The notes: generated from the letters alone by a model not told the origin. 64,000 nucleotides of DNA from Bacteroidota bacterium (GCA_029781865.1 JAKOVW010000008.1:62001-126000), one strand, 5' to 3'. Shown: positions 33,755 to 43,174, numbered from the stretch's first letter. Numbers and translations: made by a program.

Positions 33755-35326
33755 TTAATGATAATTCCTCATTCCTGAATTTTTAATGTAACCGTCGTAC
33801 ACTGCATTTGCTACATTTTGTCCATCCATTGCAGCAGAAAGTATACCACCTGCATATCCTGCACCTTCACCAGCAGGATACAATCCACTGATTTGCGGAT
33901 GCATACATGTTTCTGCATGTCTTGGAATTTTAACCGGAGCACTTGTTCTGGATTCAGTTGCTACAATGACTGAATCCTTATGCAGGTACAATGGCATTTT
34001 GCCGACGAAATGACGCAACCCTTCCCGCAATCGCGACTCAACTGGTTTGCTCAATTGTTTATTTAAGAGTACTGGAAAAAGTCCCGGGATGTAAGAAGTT
34101 GCAGGCAAATCGAAACTCGGCTTGCCCTTTAAAAAATCTGTCAATCTTTGCGCAGGCGCTTTCTGCGAACCATCGCCCAGATCAAACATTCGTTTTTCAA
34201 CTTCATGCTGAAACATCATTCCACGTAATACACCGAATTTTTCATATGGCTTAAAGTCCTGATCATCCACCGAGGTAACCATACCGCTATTTGCAAATGC
34301 AGAATCCCTCCTGGATAATGACATTCCATTGACCACTATTTCTCCCGGCGATGTTGCTGCAGGAATAATCAAACCTCCCGGACACATACAAAAAGAAAAT
34401 ACACCTTTCCCATCCACCTGACACGAAATGGAGTAACTAGACGGCGGCAAATTCGGGTTTCTCTTTTTCTGCTTGTATTGAATCTCATCAATTATGGATT
34501 GTGGATGCTCAATACGAACACCCAATGCAAATGGTTTGCATTCCATCAAAACATTATGTGCATGTAAATTCTGATATACCGAACGTGCGGAATGTCCGGT
34601 AGCTAGAATTAATCGATCTGATTTATATTGCTTCTGATTGGTTACAAATCCAATTATTTTATTTTGTTCAATAATAAAATTATCGAGTCTTGCATTGAAG
34701 TGAACTTCTCCGCCATGGTCTTCAATCGTTTTCCTGATTCTATTCACAATGGCAGGAAGTTTATTGCTTCCAATATGCGGGTGCACATCAACGAGGATGT
34801 CCGGGTCCGCGCCATGATCAATAAGAAGTTGCAATACTTTATTTATATCACCCCGTTTATTTGAACGGGTGTACAGTTTTCCATCGGAGTATGTTCCGGC
34901 GCCCCCTTCTCCGAAACAATAATTTGAATCGGGATTCACTTTTCCGAATTGCTGAATATCCCGCAAATCTTTACGTCTGAGTCTAACATCCTTTCCCCGC
35001 TCGATAATGACCGGTTTCAAACCCAACTCGATTAATTGCAACGCGGCAAAATATCCACAGGGACCTGCGCCTATTATATGTACTTCCGGTTTATCCGATA
35101 CATTCTTGTAGGAAAATTGAATTCGATTTTCACGAATTGGATCCGTGTCAGAAACTTCAGCGCGTAAAACATAATGTACATTTTTACCCCGTGCATCTAT
35201 GTTTCTGCGTATGATTTTAAAATAGATTTTTCTTGAGTCATCGGAATCCAGTTGCCGAAGAATAGCCTTACGATGTGCCTCTTCAGAATGCAAGTCTGAT
35301 GGTATCAAGCTATAATTTACAAGCAT
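33755..35326 (-). CDS. NAD(P)/FAD-dependent oxidoreductase (COG2509-type)
   Basis: The 523-residue protein has a small N-terminal domain (residues 1-80, 'IYFKIIRRNIDARGKNVHYVL'), an FAD-binding Rossmann motif 'VHIIGAGPCGYFAALQLIE' at about 82-100, and 'IERGKDVRLRRKD' where the family binds the ribose. 'CFGEGGAGTYSDGKL' follows, a signature of this uncharacterised flavoprotein group, and 'GLYPAGEGAGYAGGILSAA' is near the end. The reaction is unknown; the family is widespread as a predicted dehydrogenase. Its start is 4 bp from the kdsA stop, so it is probably in the operon HU/SPOR-kdsA-this gene. Confidence 0.88.
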   Translation of the reverse strand: MLVNYSLIPSDLHSEEAHRKAILRQLDSDDSRKIYFKIIRRNIDARGKNVHYVLRAEVSDTDPIRENRIQFSYKNVSDKPEVHIIGAGPCGYFAALQLIELGLKPVIIERGKDVRLRRKDLRDIQQFGKVNPDSNYCFGEGGAGTYSDGKLYTRSNKRGDINKVLQLLIDHGADPDILVDVHPHIGSNKLPAIVNRIRKTIEDHGGEVHFNARLDNFIIEQNKIIGFVTNQKQYKSDRLILATGHSARSVYQNLHAHNVLMECKPFALGVRIEHPQSIIDEIQYKQKKRNPNLPPSSYSISCQVDGKGVFSFCMCPGGLIIPAATSPGEIVVNGMSLSRRDSAFANSGMVTSVDDQDFKPYEKFGVLRGMMFQHEVEKRMFDLGDGSQKAPAQRLTDFLKGKPSFDLPATSYIPGLFPVLLNKQLSKPVESRLREGLRHFVGKMPLYLHKDSVIVATESRTSAPVKIPRHAETCMHPQISGLYPAGEGAGYAGGILSAAMDGQNVANAVYDGYIKNSGMRNYH

Positions 35327-35330
35327 AAAT

Positions 35331-36146
35331 TTACCGTATGGCAGAGCGAATCTTACACAATTTTTCGAGCAAAGGATTCAGCAGATTTAACTTTAGCATA
35401 TTGGCTCCATCTGATTTTGCCCTTTCCGGATTTGGATGCGTTTCAATAAACAACCCGTCTGCTCCAACCGCAATTGCTGCTTTACTGATGGTCTCTATCA
35501 ATTCAGGTCTTCCACCGGTCACACCGCTGCTCTGATTTGGTTGCTGCAATGAATGCGTGCAATCCATGATTACCGGTACATCAAATCGCTGCATGATGGG
35601 TATACTTCTGTAATCCACCACCAGATCCTGATAACCGAACGTTGTACCCCGCTCTGTCAGCCAGACATTGGGGTTGCCACATTGCACAATCTTATCCACA
35701 GCATGCTTCATTCCTTCAGGACTCATGAATTGACCCTTCTTGACATTGACAATTTTATTTGTATTTGCCGCGGCAACCAATAAGGATGTCTGCCTGCATA
35801 GAAATGCCGGTATTTGAAGCACATCCAAAAATTGCGCTGCCCAGTTTGCTTCCTCATCTGTATGAATGTCTGAAGTAACAGGTAATTGAAATGTTTCTGA
35901 AATCCCTTTAAGTATTTCGGCACTGGCTTCATCGCCTATTCCTGAAAAAGAATCCAGCCGGGACCTGTTGGCTTTTTTATAAGATGCCTTGAATATATAT
36001 GGGATCGAATAGTCCTGACAAATTTCTTTTACTTTGCCGGCAATTTCTTCGCACAAATCCTTAGACTCAACCACACAGGGTCCTGCAATTAGAAAAAACT
36101 GCTCATTAGTCCTCTTTTGTATCTTATTGAGTATCTCTGATTTCAT
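35331..36146 (-). CDS. kdsA: 3-deoxy-8-phosphooctulonate synthase (Kdo-8-P synthase)
   Basis: The 271-residue TIM-barrel enzyme condenses arabinose-5-phosphate and phosphoenolpyruvate to Kdo-8-phosphate for lipopolysaccharide core synthesis. The family signatures are present: 'FLIAGPCVVES' at about 18-28, 'YIFKASYKKANRSRLDSFSG' at 49-68, 'VTSDIHTDEEA' near 95, 'PAFLCRQTSLLVAAA' near 113 and 'IMDCTHSLQQPN' near 200. The Cys in 'MDCTHS' is at the position that is Asn in metal-independent enzymes, which points to the metal-dependent class. The length fits. It supports a Gram-negative envelope with Kdo. The gene lies between the HU/SPOR gene (13 bp) and the flavoprotein gene (4 bp). Confidence 0.95.
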   Translation of the reverse strand: MKSEILNKIQKRTNEQFFLIAGPCVVESKDLCEEIAGKVKEICQDYSIPYIFKASYKKANRSRLDSFSGIGDEASAEILKGISETFQLPVTSDIHTDEEANWAAQFLDVLQIPAFLCRQTSLLVAAANTNKIVNVKKGQFMSPEGMKHAVDKIVQCGNPNVWLTERGTTFGYQDLVVDYRSIPIMQRFDVPVIMDCTHSLQQPNQSSGVTGGRPELIETISKAAIAVGADGLFIETHPNPERAKSDGANMLKLNLLNPLLEKLCKIRSAIR

Positions 36147-36159
36147 GCTGCTTATTGCA

Positions 36160-37176
36160 TTAATATTTTAAAACCCAGGAATCGGGGTGATACTTTTTCT
36201 TTAATTCTTCAACCATACTTTGCAAATCATGCTTAAAACAATTAAACTGTATGCCGACTCTGTGAAACTTTCCGTATTCTCCGCGATATACTTCATACCC
36301 ATCTGATTTAACTTTCATGGATAATTTTTCCGCATTTGACAATTTCACGAATGAACCCACTATGATGATACAGGGTTTGTATTTGATCTGATCATTCAGC
36401 TCTTTCACATTGGCAGAATCAACAACTATTTCATTCTTAAGTTGAGTTGATGTATCCGATTGCCTAATTCTTACTGTATCCTTGGTTTGCAACAATGAAT
36501 CATTTATCCTGCCTGTATCCGGATTGTGGTTCGATGGACTGACTGCATTAAGGGAATGCATCGTGTCTGAATGTTTATTGGCATTATCCGCATAATGATT
36601 TCCTGATCCGCGGGGGCAACACAATAAACCTAAAAAAACCAGCCACAATATGCCTAAGGCAATTAAAAGTAAGGCCAGTTCTTTTTTAGATTTTGAACGC
36701 GGCTTCTGTACAACAGCAGCTGGAACAGGAGTAAATTCCTGTATAGCCTGATTCTCAAGAGGCATAATAGACAACGGCTCCATCCAGTAAAATTCCTGAT
36801 GGATATTATTTTGACTTTGGGTGAAGACTATGTTTCCGTTTTGACTACCAAGTGTGCCGAATGGAATGAAATCGTAAAACTGATTTCTTCTTAAAGATTC
36901 ACTTATGGTTTGACATAGTGCTGCCAGATGCTCTTCCAGAATATCTTGTTCAAAACCTGTTTCGTTTACCAGATTTTTAATCATCGTTTCTGTCCGAAGG
37001 GTATTCGCAGATACAAATTCTAGTTCAATCCTGGATGGATAGATCAACTGTTGTATGTGATTGATATAACTTTCAGATTTGGAACCCGTAAATATTCCTA
37101 ATCCCGGAATTTCGAACCAAAGGTGTTGGTTCATATGGGACAAAAGAAGATATACTATATTAAGTTGCTGCGCCAA
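36160..37176 (-). CDS. HU-like/SPOR domain membrane protein
   Basis: The 338-residue protein starts at a TTG (37176). The N-terminal block reads 'YLLLSHMNQHLWFEIPGLGIF', which aligns with the start of HU-CCDC81-type domains, so the ATG at 37134 would cut the first helix. The HU-like region covers about 1-130, a single transmembrane helix 167-187, a polar periplasmic linker 190-260, and a SPOR domain about 262-338 ('CIIIVGSFVKLSNAEKL', 'GYEVYRGEYGKFHRVGIQF'). SPOR domains bind denuded septal peptidoglycan. In Bacteroidota this architecture is thought to connect a cytoplasmic ligand to the cell wall during division. A good promoter precedes it, and kdsA follows after 13 bp. Confidence 0.85.
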   Translation of the reverse strand: MAQQLNIVYLLLSHMNQHLWFEIPGLGIFTGSKSESYINHIQQLIYPSRIELEFVSANTLRTETMIKNLVNETGFEQDILEEHLAALCQTISESLRRNQFYDFIPFGTLGSQNGNIVFTQSQNNIHQEFYWMEPLSIMPLENQAIQEFTPVPAAVVQKPRSKSKKELALLLIALGILWLVFLGLLCCPRGSGNHYADNANKHSDTMHSLNAVSPSNHNPDTGRINDSLLQTKDTVRIRQSDTSTQLKNEIVVDSANVKELNDQIKYKPCIIIVGSFVKLSNAEKLSMKVKSDGYEVYRGEYGKFHRVGIQFNCFKHDLQSMVEELKKKYHPDSWVLKY

Positions 37177-37201
37177 AAGTCAAATGATCTGCTTGTAGAA
37201 T

Positions 37202-37234
37202 CAAAATTAATCAATACGAGATCAATCCCACAAA
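37202..37234 (-). promoter_or_regulatory. Candidate Bacteroidota promoter (TTTG-N21-TAATTTTG)
   Basis: On the minus strand TTTG (37234-37231) is followed after 21 bases by TAATTTTG (37209-37202), a full match to the consensus in sequence and spacing. The box ends 25 bp before the TTG start of the HU/SPOR gene, supporting that start and the head of the HU/SPOR-kdsA-flavoprotein operon. Confidence 0.65.
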
Positions 37235-37336
37235 AATGAACAATATGAGTTTTATGAAATTAAACTTCAGCAGCTTACATATTATTTATAAACATAATAA
37301 GTTAGTCTTTGCCGCAATTTGAAAAACAAGTCCGGA

Positions 37337-38731
37337 TTAGGATGCTGTGATCTCCTTCTTCTTCCTCTTGATTTTGAATAAATCAATCAGTTCTTTCTCG
37401 GAAAGAAATTCCAATTCGGTGAAGTTCGAACTCACTGCTTTTTTGATTTCCTGATATTCTTTGCTTCGTTTATCCTTATAAAATGCCAGAAGTTTTTTTA
37501 CATAATTCATGCACATACTTTCTGTTTCCAGGTTGAAGGCGGAATTATCGAAAACGGTCATATAACCTGAAATGGTTTTTTGCAATTCAAAGAAGGAATG
37601 GTATTCCGGTTCAGTCAGATTATCGACTACTTTATGAAACAATTGCAATATGGCAAGTCTCAGGCATTCGTTAATAATAGACATTCCTTCATACTGGGCA
37701 TAAAATGCATTCACTGCATCGAGGGCATCTTCATGTACAAAACCTTTGTCATGAATTGTTTCAAGAAGACTGTAGTACCGCACGACATCGTCTCCTTCGT
37801 TTTTATTTAATAGTGCATTGAACTTCCGATCTGCTACAGGGCCAAAATAGACCCCATTTTTATAATTGGACTTTAAAAACTGGAAATACAGCGTGTTGAA
37901 TTGTTCGTTTTCATACCGACATGAATTCAACGCGTTGGAAAGATGCTGTGTTTCGGTTTGATTCAGACTAATGAAATTGGAGATTAGCGCAATGATGTCA
38001 ATAAATTCAGGTTCTCTGTAAAATTCTTTCTGAGAAATCAGCTTATGAATTTCATCAATATAGCTATCGTGTTTACTATGAAATGAAATCCGGTTTAAAA
38101 GAAAATTTTTGACCGTCGTAGCCTCTACTTTTAATTCACCTAATGTTTCCGGAAAGCGGGTGTACAAAAAATTGTATTGTGTAAATTGCTTTTTATAGCG
38201 CGTCAATAAATTTCTTCTTTCTTCAACATCTCTGAAACGATCATGGATCATCGACTGAAGAAAGGACTTCACCTTCTTATTTTCAATTTTCTCGAGTAAG
38301 TTGGCAATCCAGATATCACTACTCAGTGCAAAACCCAATTGTACTGTTTGGCCAATGCGCTGTCTGATTACATCAAAATTGGTTGAATTTGCAATTGCAA
38401 GCAAAATGGTTTTAAACGGTTCCTGAGGACGCGTATATTTGATTTGATCATTGATTTCGCCTCTAAGTACACTATATCCAAGAATTCTGGGTTGGAACAA
38501 ACCTTCAAAGAAAGGATTCAGCAATACCTGTTCCAATTCCGGTAGTTGCAAAGGATGATTTTCTGCAACTTCCTGATATATTTCTCCGATATAAGGCTCG
38601 TAGGTTTCCTGAAGTACCTTATACAATTCAGGAGTTTCTTCCTCTAGATAAGCTGCCAGTTCATCAGAACCCTGAATGAGTTCCGCAACTCCCTGAAGTC
38701 TTTCCTTATAATCCTGCAAAAGGCTCTGCAT
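37337..38731 (-). CDS. Conserved-looking helical cytoplasmic protein, function unknown
   Basis: I start at the ATG 38731 (464 residues, 'MQSLLQDYKERLQG'); a TTG eight codons upstream is possible but unneeded. The protein has no signal peptide or membrane helix and appears almost wholly alpha-helical, with charged amphipathic stretches throughout. Examples are 'VEERRNLLTRYKKQFTQYNF' near 175 and 'SKEYQEIKKAVSSNF' near the end. The C-terminal tail is very basic ('FKIKRKKKEITAS'). I do not recognise a family. Its codon use is like its neighbours, and it lies 157 bp downstream of rpsP on the same strand, so read-through from rpsP is possible. Confidence 0.75.
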   Translation of the reverse strand: MQSLLQDYKERLQGVAELIQGSDELAAYLEEETPELYKVLQETYEPYIGEIYQEVAENHPLQLPELEQVLLNPFFEGLFQPRILGYSVLRGEINDQIKYTRPQEPFKTILLAIANSTNFDVIRQRIGQTVQLGFALSSDIWIANLLEKIENKKVKSFLQSMIHDRFRDVEERRNLLTRYKKQFTQYNFLYTRFPETLGELKVEATTVKNFLLNRISFHSKHDSYIDEIHKLISQKEFYREPEFIDIIALISNFISLNQTETQHLSNALNSCRYENEQFNTLYFQFLKSNYKNGVYFGPVADRKFNALLNKNEGDDVVRYYSLLETIHDKGFVHEDALDAVNAFYAQYEGMSIINECLRLAILQLFHKVVDNLTEPEYHSFFELQKTISGYMTVFDNSAFNLETESMCMNYVKKLLAFYKDKRSKEYQEIKKAVSSNFTELEFLSEKELIDLFKIKRKKKEITAS

Positions 38732-38760
38732 ACAGATAAATTTAAGTATTAACAATGAAA

Positions 38761-38794
38761 GAACCCGGCAGGAAATCAGGCCTGTCCAGGTTCA
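38761..38794 (-). terminator. Hairpin downstream of rpsP, possible terminator
   Basis: GAACC...GGCAGG pairs with CCTGTCC...GGTTC in an imperfect stem of about 11 pairs with an 8-base loop. On the minus strand it is followed by TTTC rather than a full T run. It lies about 95 bp after the rpsP stop, so it could end or attenuate the rpsP message. Confidence 0.45.
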
Positions 38795-38888
38795 ATAAAT
38801 CTTATTCTTCTGCTTAGTTTGATATTATCCCTCAAAAAATCTTTCATCTGAAGAATTCCTATCATTTGTTGAGAACAGAATTGAACTT

Positions 38889-39350
38889 CTATTCTTCGTT
38901 CGTGACCGGTTCTGCTGCAGGTGGTGCCTCCGCAACTCCCTTAGCTTCTCCGCTGATTTTCTTATGAATTTCAGCAAGTTCCTTCTTTCTGGCTTCTACT
39001 TTTTGGGATATAGAACCTTCTTTCGCGGCTATCCAATCCTGATACATCTGATCCGCTTTTTCCTGGGTAAGGGCTCCTTTCTGAACACCCCGGTTAAGAT
39101 GTTTGCGGTACAAAACACCTTTATATCGCATAATTGCACGGATAGTATCGGTAGGTTGAGCGCCTTTCATAAGCCATTCATAGGCTTTATCGCGGTCCAA
39201 CTCAACCGTTGCCGGCTTGGTAATTGGATTGTAAATACCTATTCTTTCGATAAACCGCCCGTCTCTGGGTGCCCTGGCATCTGCGATAACGATGTGGTAA
39301 AATGGGGCTTTTTTGCGGCCTTTCCGCTGTAATCTGATTTTTACGGCCAT
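38889..39350 (-). CDS. rpsP: 30S ribosomal protein S16
   Basis: The first 80 residues are the S16 core: '[20 protein letters not shown]', '[20 protein letters not shown]' and '[20 protein letters not shown]'. It binds 16S rRNA during 30S assembly. The total length of 153 residues reflects the Lys/Glu/Ala-rich C-terminal extension (about 85-153, ending 'AAEPVTNEE') usual in Bacteroidota S16. The partner genes rimM and trmD that often follow rpsP are not adjacent here. A structured leader and a candidate -7 box precede the start. Confidence 0.96.
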   Translation of the reverse strand: MAVKIRLQRKGRKKAPFYHIVIADARAPRDGRFIERIGIYNPITKPATVELDRDKAYEWLMKGAQPTDTIRAIMRYKGVLYRKHLNRGVQKGALTQEKADQMYQDWIAAKEGSISQKVEARKKELAEIHKKISGEAKGVAEAPPAAEPVTNEE

Positions 39351-39383
39351 TTGTTGCTGTTTTTTAGTTAAAAATAGACCTTT

Positions 39384-39415
39384 ATCGGTTTACTCCGTTA
39401 AACGGGCTGTACCGA
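39384..39415 (-). promoter_or_regulatory. Nested hairpin in the rpsP leader
   Basis: On the minus strand TCGGT pairs with ACCGA, enclosing a second hairpin CCGT-TTA-ACGG. The structure sits about 35 bp before the rpsP start inside a leader of about 76 bases. Its position suggests autoregulation by S16 or an RNA-stability role; this is inference from structure and place only. Confidence 0.4.
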
Positions 39416-39426
39416 CAAATGAGGCG

Positions 39427-39434
39427 CAAAGGTA
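39427..39434 (-). promoter_or_regulatory. Candidate -7 element (TACCTTTG) for rpsP
   Basis: The plus strand reads CAAAGGTA, which is TACCTTTG on the minus strand, a full match to TAnnTTTG. It ends about 76 bp before the rpsP ATG. A TTTTTG lies about 25 bp upstream, slightly farther than the usual -33 spacing. Confidence 0.5.
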
Positions 39435-39687
39435 AGCAAGTGTTTCGGAATAAACGAATCAAAAATGAAGGAAAAATATTGTTTCGGTAATCGCCATGGC
39501 CTTTCGAAAAGATTGAATCGCCTCTTATTGGGTCCTAAATAAAAAATTGTGCCCCTTTAATAAATAGGCACCACAAAAGTTTATAGTCTGTCTATCTTGC
39601 AATACCTGGTTAATGTCAATTTGTTTAGGTATTAGTAAAGAGACATTCTAACCCAACTAATAAATGTATTAATAATAAAATCAGGAC

Positions 39688-40527
39688 ATGGAAAAGAACA
39701 CGATTACCAAGCTCAACAAGACCTTCGAAAAATATGCCTATGAACATAACGGAGTCGAATATTGGCTTGCAAGAGACCTTCAGGAATTATTAGGCTATGC
39801 CGAATGGCGCAATTTTTTAAATGCAGTTGACAAAGCCAAAGAAAGCTGCGAAACCACTGGTGACGGGGTACCTGATCATTTTGTTGACATCAACAAAATG
39901 ATCGAATTGGGTAAAGGAGGGCAAAGAAAAGTGGATGACATCATGCTTACCAGATACGCTTGTTATTTAATTGCTCAAAATGGAGATCCCAAAAAAGAAG
40001 CTATTGCTTTTGCACAAAGTTATTTCGCAATTCAAACGCGCAAACAAGAGATGCTGGAAGAACGAATTCTTCTGAATGAACGATTACAGGCACGGGAAAA
40101 ACTGGCTATCACTGAAACAGAATTATCCAAGAATATTTATGAAAGAGGAGTTGACCATAAAGGCTTTGCTAATATCCGCAGTCAAGGCGATTGGGCTTTG
40201 TTTGGTGGCCATAACACTAGTGTTATGAAAAGAAAATTAGGAATTGATCAAAACAGATCTTTAGCAGATTTCTTACCTACCATAACCATTTCCGCTAAAC
40301 AGCTGGCAACTGAAATAACTAACTTTAATTTAAAGAAAAACAATTTGAAAGGTGAATCCAAAATAACAGACGAACATGTAAAAAACAATCAGGATATAAG
40401 AACACTTCTGGGTAAAAGCAATATCAAACCAGAACGATTACCTGCTGAAGAAGACATCAAAAAACTTCAACGCAAAGTAAAATCTTCAGACAGGAATATT
40501 GCTAAAAAGAAACTCAAAGGGATTTAA
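39688..40527 (+). CDS. dinD: DNA-damage-inducible protein D
   Basis: The 279-residue protein matches DinD. Its BRO-N-like N-terminal domain contains 'YWLARDLQELLGYAEWRNF' (residues about 25-43). It continues with 'LTRYACYLIAQNGDPKKEAI' near 90, 'FAQSYFAIQTRKQE' and the helical 'ANIRSQGDWALFGGHNT' region near 165. The length is close to E. coli DinD (274). In E. coli DinD inhibits RecA strand exchange after damage and is under LexA. It stands alone between rpsP and a TonB-dependent receptor, with convergent downstream and divergent upstream neighbours. Such isolated dinD genes are often horizontally acquired. The start has a weak AGGA just upstream. Confidence 0.88.
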   Translation: MEKNTITKLNKTFEKYAYEHNGVEYWLARDLQELLGYAEWRNFLNAVDKAKESCETTGDGVPDHFVDINKMIELGKGGQRKVDDIMLTRYACYLIAQNGDPKKEAIAFAQSYFAIQTRKQEMLEERILLNERLQAREKLAITETELSKNIYERGVDHKGFANIRSQGDWALFGGHNTSVMKRKLGIDQNRSLADFLPTITISAKQLATEITNFNLKKNNLKGESKITDEHVKNNQDIRTLLGKSNIKPERLPAEEDIKKLQRKVKSSDRNIAKKKLKGI

Positions 40528-40639
40528 TTTGAACAGAATTAATCTGAAGTAATGTTCTCTTTTTTTTAATTATTAAATGGTATACATTGTTACTCATCTT
40601 AAGAGCGTTCACTTCAAATAATGCTATAAATACCATAGT

Positions 40640-43174
40640 TTAAAAATCCATTCTCAATTTTAAATTGAGTCTCCTCGAACTTAAATAATTAGGAATGGCA
40701 AATTCATAATTATAGAGTGATTTTATCCAGCTGATCGATGCTTCATTTTTAACTTCCAGCATATTGAACACTTCCAGGCTCAACCATGTCTGACGCGTAA
40801 ACCTTAAAAAATGAAAAGGATTCTTTTTTTTCATTTTTTTCTCATCCCACATCAAAAAAGAAAACCCAATGTCAACACGATGGTACGGTTTAAAATTTTT
40901 ATCATTCCGATAAACTATATTATTCCCTTTTAAGCCATAAGGCAAACCACTTGCAATGGTAATATTTACGTGCATTTTAAAATTATCATTTTTAGGCAGA
41001 TAGTCCTGGAAAAATATACCCAATGCAAATAATTGATCTGTTGGTCGAGGCACGTCTTTAACATTGATTCCATCCGGGTTTCCGATTTCTCTTTCTTTGT
41101 GTTGAACTCCGTTTAATTGTTCGCGTGTCCGAAGAAAAGAAAGATTTACCCAGGATTCCACGCCAGGCACAAACTCTCCGTTTATTCTGTTATCCCAACC
41201 AATGGCATACCCTTTGGAGTCATTGTACCCGGAATACCGGATGCGTACATTATCCAATTCATATGAAACCATATCCCACAAATTCTTGTAATAGATTTCT
41301 GAAATCCATCGGAATTTTGAAGGACTGATTTTACTCATTTTAAAATCTTTCTGCAATCCCAGAACTACATGAAACGACTTTTGAGATTTCAGATCAAAAT
41401 TTAAAGAACCATCAGGAGTTCTCATCTCACGATAAAACGGGGGCTGATGATACAATCCACCGGATAACCAGTAATGCACATTTTTTTTGTTATGCAATGG
41501 AATCCATTCCAGTTTCATTCTTGGATTGATAATCCATTCTCCATTGAGCTGCGAATGTTGCACACGTACACCTGGTATTAATTTAATGGCTGCATTGTCA
41601 TTATGGAAAATCTGAATCTCATCCTGAATCCATGCTGCTGTTTTTGCATTAGTAAAATCATTTTTGGATTTATAGACGTAATTTAAATTGAGTTCACTCT
41701 CATTATACGGCAAAGAAAAACCCGCAGAATCAATCCGTTCCCATTCATTAATTTTATCATTGATCAATTCCTTTCTATACGAAAGACCCCACTGAATAAA
41801 ATGCGATAATGACGAAGTTTTGTTTCCATAATCAAAACCGCCTCTGATTTCATTGTGATAAACGAGACTATTCAGGTAATTACGTGTATACAGATGTTGG
41901 GTTCCTTCACCCCATAACTTGACTTCTTTGCCCTGCTTATCCGTATTTCCCGCTTCAATTTCAACCAACCGGTAATAACCAAGTATATCAAATTGCTCAG
42001 CTTCATATCCACTGTATACGGATGAAAGAAATTTTATAAAATACGGATTCTTTTTATTCTCCGGAATAAACGTCAGACTAATGCCAGCCATATTTTGTTC
42101 GAAAATATCTTTTTCTGCGCCTTCAAAATAGGTATTCAGATTTAATAACATAAACACAGAACCAGTCGCTGTCACTGAAGACTCCGGAATTAATTTAAAT
42201 ACGCTCTTATTTATATTTCCGATAAAAGCCAATTTTAAATTTCTGCTCAGGTCATAGGACAAATAAGATTGAATATCCAGGAAGTCCGGCTGATATTCTC
42301 CCTGTACATCCAGGCTGTTCAATAAATATTTGGTCGTTTTATATCTTGCTCCAACCAAATACCTGAACTTTTTACTTTTGTCAGAACCTGTAGCCAGCGA
42401 TCCTTCCAGATGAGCACTTGCACCTAATGCGCCTGCAACGAAACTGGCCCTTAAAGAATCCGGAATTTTATATTTGATATCAAGTACCGAAGACTGTTTA
42501 TCACCATACTTTGCTTCAAATCCACCTGATGAAAATTTTAATTCTTTAATTAGATCGGAATTTGGAAATGTAAGACCTTCCTGTTGTCCGTTGCGGATTA
42601 ACTGTGGTCGGAAAATTTCAAAATCATTTACAAACACGAGATTCTCATCATAAGAACCACCGCGAACGCTATATTGAGATGACAACTCCCCTCCTGCGCT
42701 GCTTCTGACACCTAATGCAATGGAAGGCAAGACACTTTCAATATTACCGCTGACTGTCGGAAGCTTATCAAACGAAGATGCTTTTTCTACTACTCCTGCA
42801 TCTTTGTTTTCTTTTAAACCGGTCACCTCTATTGCTGTGTTTACTTTTTTTTGCATCGCAATTTGAAGAACAGGATTTGCCATCAGTTCCTTCCGGTTGA
42901 ATTTGAACTCTTTCATTTCAAATCCAAGTCTATTACATCTGATCACAAGTTTATCTGTTAGCGGAACAATGAGATTGAATTTACCGCTGCGATCCGTTTC
43001 AGTAAAATAACTGGTCTCCGGTACATAAACACTTGCAAACTCCAACGGAGTTTGATCTTCTTTATCAACTACACTTCCTGAAATGCGAATTGTGGATTCC
43101 TGTGCTTCAACCGGATGGATGAACACCATCCATAGTAAATTAACGACTAAAAAGATTTGTAAAAAACGGTGCAT
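40640..43174 (-). CDS. TonB-dependent receptor with CarboxypepD_reg domain
   Basis: From the ATG near 43174 the protein has about 844 residues; a TTG six codons upstream is possible. A signal peptide ends at 'FIHPVEAQES', followed by a CarboxypepD_reg domain ('ISGSVVDKEDQTPLEFASVY', about 25-105). A plug domain follows ('SFDKLPTVSGNIESVLPSIA', 'QYSVRGGSYDENLVFVNDFE', about 125-240), then a 22-strand-type barrel ending in 'NLKLRMDF' with the terminal Phe expected by BAM. Such receptors import siderophores, cobalamin or oligomers using TonB energy; a tonB gene lies at 51366. The ligand cannot be told, and no SusD or heme gene is near. It converges on dinD. Confidence 0.9.
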   Translation of the reverse strand: MHRFLQIFLVVNLLWMVFIHPVEAQESTIRISGSVVDKEDQTPLEFASVYVPETSYFTETDRSGKFNLIVPLTDKLVIRCNRLGFEMKEFKFNRKELMANPVLQIAMQKKVNTAIEVTGLKENKDAGVVEKASSFDKLPTVSGNIESVLPSIALGVRSSAGGELSSQYSVRGGSYDENLVFVNDFEIFRPQLIRNGQQEGLTFPNSDLIKELKFSSGGFEAKYGDKQSSVLDIKYKIPDSLRASFVAGALGASAHLEGSLATGSDKSKKFRYLVGARYKTTKYLLNSLDVQGEYQPDFLDIQSYLSYDLSRNLKLAFIGNINKSVFKLIPESSVTATGSVFMLLNLNTYFEGAEKDIFEQNMAGISLTFIPENKKNPYFIKFLSSVYSGYEAEQFDILGYYRLVEIEAGNTDKQGKEVKLWGEGTQHLYTRNYLNSLVYHNEIRGGFDYGNKTSSLSHFIQWGLSYRKELINDKINEWERIDSAGFSLPYNESELNLNYVYKSKNDFTNAKTAAWIQDEIQIFHNDNAAIKLIPGVRVQHSQLNGEWIINPRMKLEWIPLHNKKNVHYWLSGGLYHQPPFYREMRTPDGSLNFDLKSQKSFHVVLGLQKDFKMSKISPSKFRWISEIYYKNLWDMVSYELDNVRIRYSGYNDSKGYAIGWDNRINGEFVPGVESWVNLSFLRTREQLNGVQHKEREIGNPDGINVKDVPRPTDQLFALGIFFQDYLPKNDNFKMHVNITIASGLPYGLKGNNIVYRNDKNFKPYHRVDIGFSFLMWDEKKMKKKNPFHFLRFTRQTWLSLEVFNMLEVKNEASISWIKSLYNYEFAIPNYLSSRRLNLKLRMDF

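Larger units (their letters stand above)
39351..39687. other. Intergenic region between rpsP and dinD (337 bp)
   Basis: The left part holds the rpsP leader hairpin and -7 box (separate entries). The right part (39540-39687) is the dinD leader. It contains a widely spaced 6-bp inverted repeat AATACC...GGTATT (39601-39606 and 39628-39633) that might be an operator. I see no LexA box of the E. coli type and no gene. Confidence 0.45.
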
